The position numbers and the translations under genes are program-made. 50,885 bases of DNA from Streptomyces roseolus (GTDB taxonomy: Bacteria > Actinomycetota > Actinomycetes > Streptomycetales > Streptomycetaceae): NCBI RefSeq assembly GCF_014649855.1, contig NZ_BMTV01000017.1, positions 129,603 to 180,487 of the forward strand, written 5' to 3'. Position 1 is the stretch's first letter; each line of letters starts with the position of its first letter. Under the pieces are notes generated by a model. That model did not search any database and was not told where the DNA came from. It worked only from the letters and a program-made list of their open reading frames with translations. Shown piece by piece: positions 48,946 through 50,885 of this stretch.

Positions 48946-50631
48946 TTGAGTCATCCGCATCCCGAACTCGGCGCCCCGCCGAAGCTCCCCCAGGGCGGCC
49001 TGCGAGTCACCCCGCTCGGCGGCCTGGGCGAGATCGGCCGCAACATGACCGTCTTCGAGTACGACGGCAAGCTGCTGATCGTCGACTGCGGCGTCCTCTT
49101 CCCGGAGGAGGAGCAGCCCGGCGTCGACCTGATCCTGCCCGACTTCACCACGATCCAGGACCGCATCGACGATGTCGTCGGCATCGTCCTGACCCACGGC
49201 CACGAGGACCACATCGGTGGCGTGCCGTACCTGCTGCGCCTGCGGCAGGACATCCCCCTCATCGGCTCCAAGCTGACCCTCGCGCTGATCGAGGCGAAGC
49301 TCCAGGAGCACCGCATCCGCCCGTACACCCTCGAAGTGGCCGAGGGCCACCGCGAGCGCCTGGGCGCCTTCGACTGCGAGTTCATCGCGGTCAACCACTC
49401 CATCCCGGACGCCCTCGCGGTCGCCATCCGCACCCCCGCGGGCATGGTCGTCCACACCGGCGACTTCAAGATGGACCAGCTGCCGCTGGACAACCGCCTC
49501 ACGGACCTGCACGCCTTCGCCCGGCTGAGCGAGGAGGGCATCGACCTCCTGCTCACCGACTCGACGAACGCCGAGGTCCCCGGCTTCACGGCGCACGAGC
49601 GGGACATCTCCAACGTCCTGCGGAACGTCTTCGCCAACGCCCAGAAGCGGATCATCGTGGCGAGCTTCGCCAGCCACGTGCACCGCATCCAGCAGATCCT
49701 CGACGCCGCCCACGAGTACGGCCGCCGGGTCGCCTTCGTCGGCCGCTCGATGGTCCGCAACATGGGCATCGCCCGCGACCTCGGCTACCTGAAGGTCCCG
49801 GCCGGCCTCGTCGTGGACGTGAAGACCCTGGACGACCTCCCGGACGACGAGGTCGTGCTCGTCTGCACGGGCTCCCAGGGCGAGCCGATGGCGGCCCTGT
49901 CCCGGATGGCCAACCGCGACCACCAGATCCGGATCGTCCCCGGCGACACGGTGATCCTGGCCTCGTCCCTCATCCCGGGCAACGAGAACGCGGTCTACCG
50001 CGTGATCAACGGCCTGACCCGCTGGGGCGCCAACGTCGTCCACAAGGGCAACGCCAAGGTCCACGTCTCGGGCCACGCCTCGGCCGGCGAGCTGCTGTAC
50101 TTCTACAACATCTGCAAGCCGAAGAACCTCATGCCGGTCCACGGCGAGTGGCGCCACCTGCGCGCCAACGCCGAGCTCGGCGCGATGACGGGCATCCCGA
50201 AGGACCACATCGTCATCGCCGAGGACGGCGTCGTCGTCGACCTCGTCGACGGCCGCGCCCGCATCACCGGCAAGGTCCAGGCGGGGTACGTGTACGTGGA
50301 CGGCCTCTCGGTCGGCGACGTCACCGAGACCTCCCTGAAGGACCGCCGGATCCTCGGCGAGGAGGGCATCATCTCGGTCTTCCTGGTGGTGGACTCCTCC
50401 ACCGGCAAGATCACCGGCGGCCCGCACGTCCACGCGCGCGGCTCCGGCATCGAGGACTCCGCCTTCGACGCGGTGCTCCCGAAGATCGAGCAGGCGCTGA
50501 ACAAGTCCGCCCAGGACGGCGTCGTCGAGCCCCACCAGCTCCAGCAGCTGATCCGCCGCGTCGTCGGCAAGTGGGTCTCCGACACCTACCGCCGCCGGCC
50601 GATGATCCTCCCGGTCGTCGTCGAGGTCTGA
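48946..50631 (+). CDS. rnj: Ribonuclease J
   Basis: Metallo-beta-lactamase/beta-CASP ribonuclease with 5'-3' exo- and endonuclease activity, the main mRNA and rRNA maturation RNase in actinobacteria. 561 aa; start TTG 48946 with ggtgaggag 7 bases upstream. Motifs: HGHEDHIGG (84-92) binding the two zinc ions, 'AVNHSIPDALAVAI' and 'VVHTGDFKMDQ', beta-CASP 'IIVASFASHVHRIQQI' and 'VSGHASAGELLYF', and 'NLMPVHGEWRHL'. The C-terminal dimerisation region is ~450-561. A bidirectional-looking terminator follows. Confidence 0.97.
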   Translation: MSHPHPELGAPPKLPQGGLRVTPLGGLGEIGRNMTVFEYDGKLLIVDCGVLFPEEEQPGVDLILPDFTTIQDRIDDVVGIVLTHGHEDHIGGVPYLLRLRQDIPLIGSKLTLALIEAKLQEHRIRPYTLEVAEGHRERLGAFDCEFIAVNHSIPDALAVAIRTPAGMVVHTGDFKMDQLPLDNRLTDLHAFARLSEEGIDLLLTDSTNAEVPGFTAHERDISNVLRNVFANAQKRIIVASFASHVHRIQQILDAAHEYGRRVAFVGRSMVRNMGIARDLGYLKVPAGLVVDVKTLDDLPDDEVVLVCTGSQGEPMAALSRMANRDHQIRIVPGDTVILASSLIPGNENAVYRVINGLTRWGANVVHKGNAKVHVSGHASAGELLYFYNICKPKNLMPVHGEWRHLRANAELGAMTGIPKDHIVIAEDGVVVDLVDGRARITGKVQAGYVYVDGLSVGDVTETSLKDRRILGEEGIISVFLVVDSSTGKITGGPHVHARGSGIEDSAFDAVLPKIEQALNKSAQDGVVEPHQLQQLIRRVVGKWVSDTYRRRPMILPVVVEV

Positions 50632-50659
50632 GCCCGAAGGGCCTGACCAGCACCGTCAC

Positions 50660-50699
50660 GGAGCGGGGCGCCTCGATTTGCATCGGGGCGCCCCGCTCC
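50660..50699 (+). terminator. Terminator after RNase J
   Basis: A perfect 13-bp stem (ggagcggggcgcc / ggcgccccgctcc) with a 14-base loop, 29 bases past the stop. Very stable. Confidence 0.85.
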
Positions 50700-50770
50700 A
50701 GTACGTTTACGGCTCCACCAGAACGGGAAGCCGCAGCGCCGCAGTGCGCTCGGACGGCCGAACGGGAGGT

Positions 50771-50885
50771 GGGAAATCCGACCGAGATCATCTGATAAAG
50801 TCGGAGCGCGCCGGAAGGCCCCGGGAAATTCGATTTCGGGACCGGAAAGCACCGAGGAAATCGGATCGGAAAGATCTGATAGAGT
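50771..50885 (+). promoter_or_regulatory. Leader of a ribosomal RNA operon
   Basis: No protein gene. The sequence resembles the upstream leader of streptomycete 16S rRNA genes, which carry tandem promoters with -10-like TGATAAAGT/TGATAGAGT. Two related segments, tctgataaagt (50791-50801) and tctgatagagt (50875-50885), lie 84 bases apart, each preceded by gaaatc(c/g)ga(c/t)cg. The 16S gene would begin a few hundred bases past the window. Recognition is from memory of such leaders. Confidence 0.6.

Overview
The window is a high-GC actinobacterial chromosome segment, almost certainly Streptomyces. Third codon positions are nearly all G or C, GTG and TTG starts are common, ATGA and GTGA stop/start overlaps are frequent, and the conserved order infB-DUF503-rbfA-truB-ribF ... 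rpsO-pnp-M16 protease-dapB-thyX-dapA-RNase J flanks a Streptomyces-type ESX/type VII secretion (T7SS) locus. No phage, IS element, CRISPR array or tRNA was recognised.

Layout. 1-4.0 kb: the 3' part of infB, then DUF503, rbfA and truB (translation and RNA maturation), closed by a strong terminator. 4.2-7.6 kb: a large fusion of a degenerate trypsin-like domain to a degenerate P-loop NTPase. 7.7-8.6 kb: ribF. 8.6-12.4 kb: a small natural-product island with a CYP158A-like P450 divergent from an RppA-type type III polyketide synthase, followed by a secreted protein with RTX-like repeats. 12.4-18.2 kb: a five-gene oligopeptide/dipeptide ABC importer operon whose binding protein is membrane-anchored at its C-terminus.

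18.4-40.5 kb: the T7SS locus. It holds an EspI-like ParA/MinD ATPase, a BldB-type DUF397 protein, a 239-aa partner of eccE, eccE, eccB, a first mycosin, a small helical protein, a 603-aa WXG/PPE-like proline-rich substrate candidate, a second mycosin, two WXG100 genes (esxA/esxB), two small membrane proteins, a shortened effector-like gene, a full-length three-ATPase eccC, and eccD. No eccA is present. EccB, EccC, EccD and EccE form the membrane channel, the mycosins are the periplasmic/outer-face proteases, and the Esx pair and the WXG-like protein are the likely exported proteins.

40.6-50.6 kb: RNA and lysine/thymidylate housekeeping genes: rpsO, pnp, an M16 peptidase, dapB, small membrane proteins, thyX, dapA and RNase J. 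After the RNase J terminator, the last ~115 bases look like the leader of a ribosomal RNA operon whose 16S gene lies beyond the window.

The most interesting parts are the doubly degenerate protease-NTPase, the two-mycosin T7SS with an unusual WXG/proline-rich protein and a shortened effector module, and structured RNA in the rpsO-pnp-M16 and dapA-RNase J junctions. All names rest on motif recognition and gene order; no database search was run.
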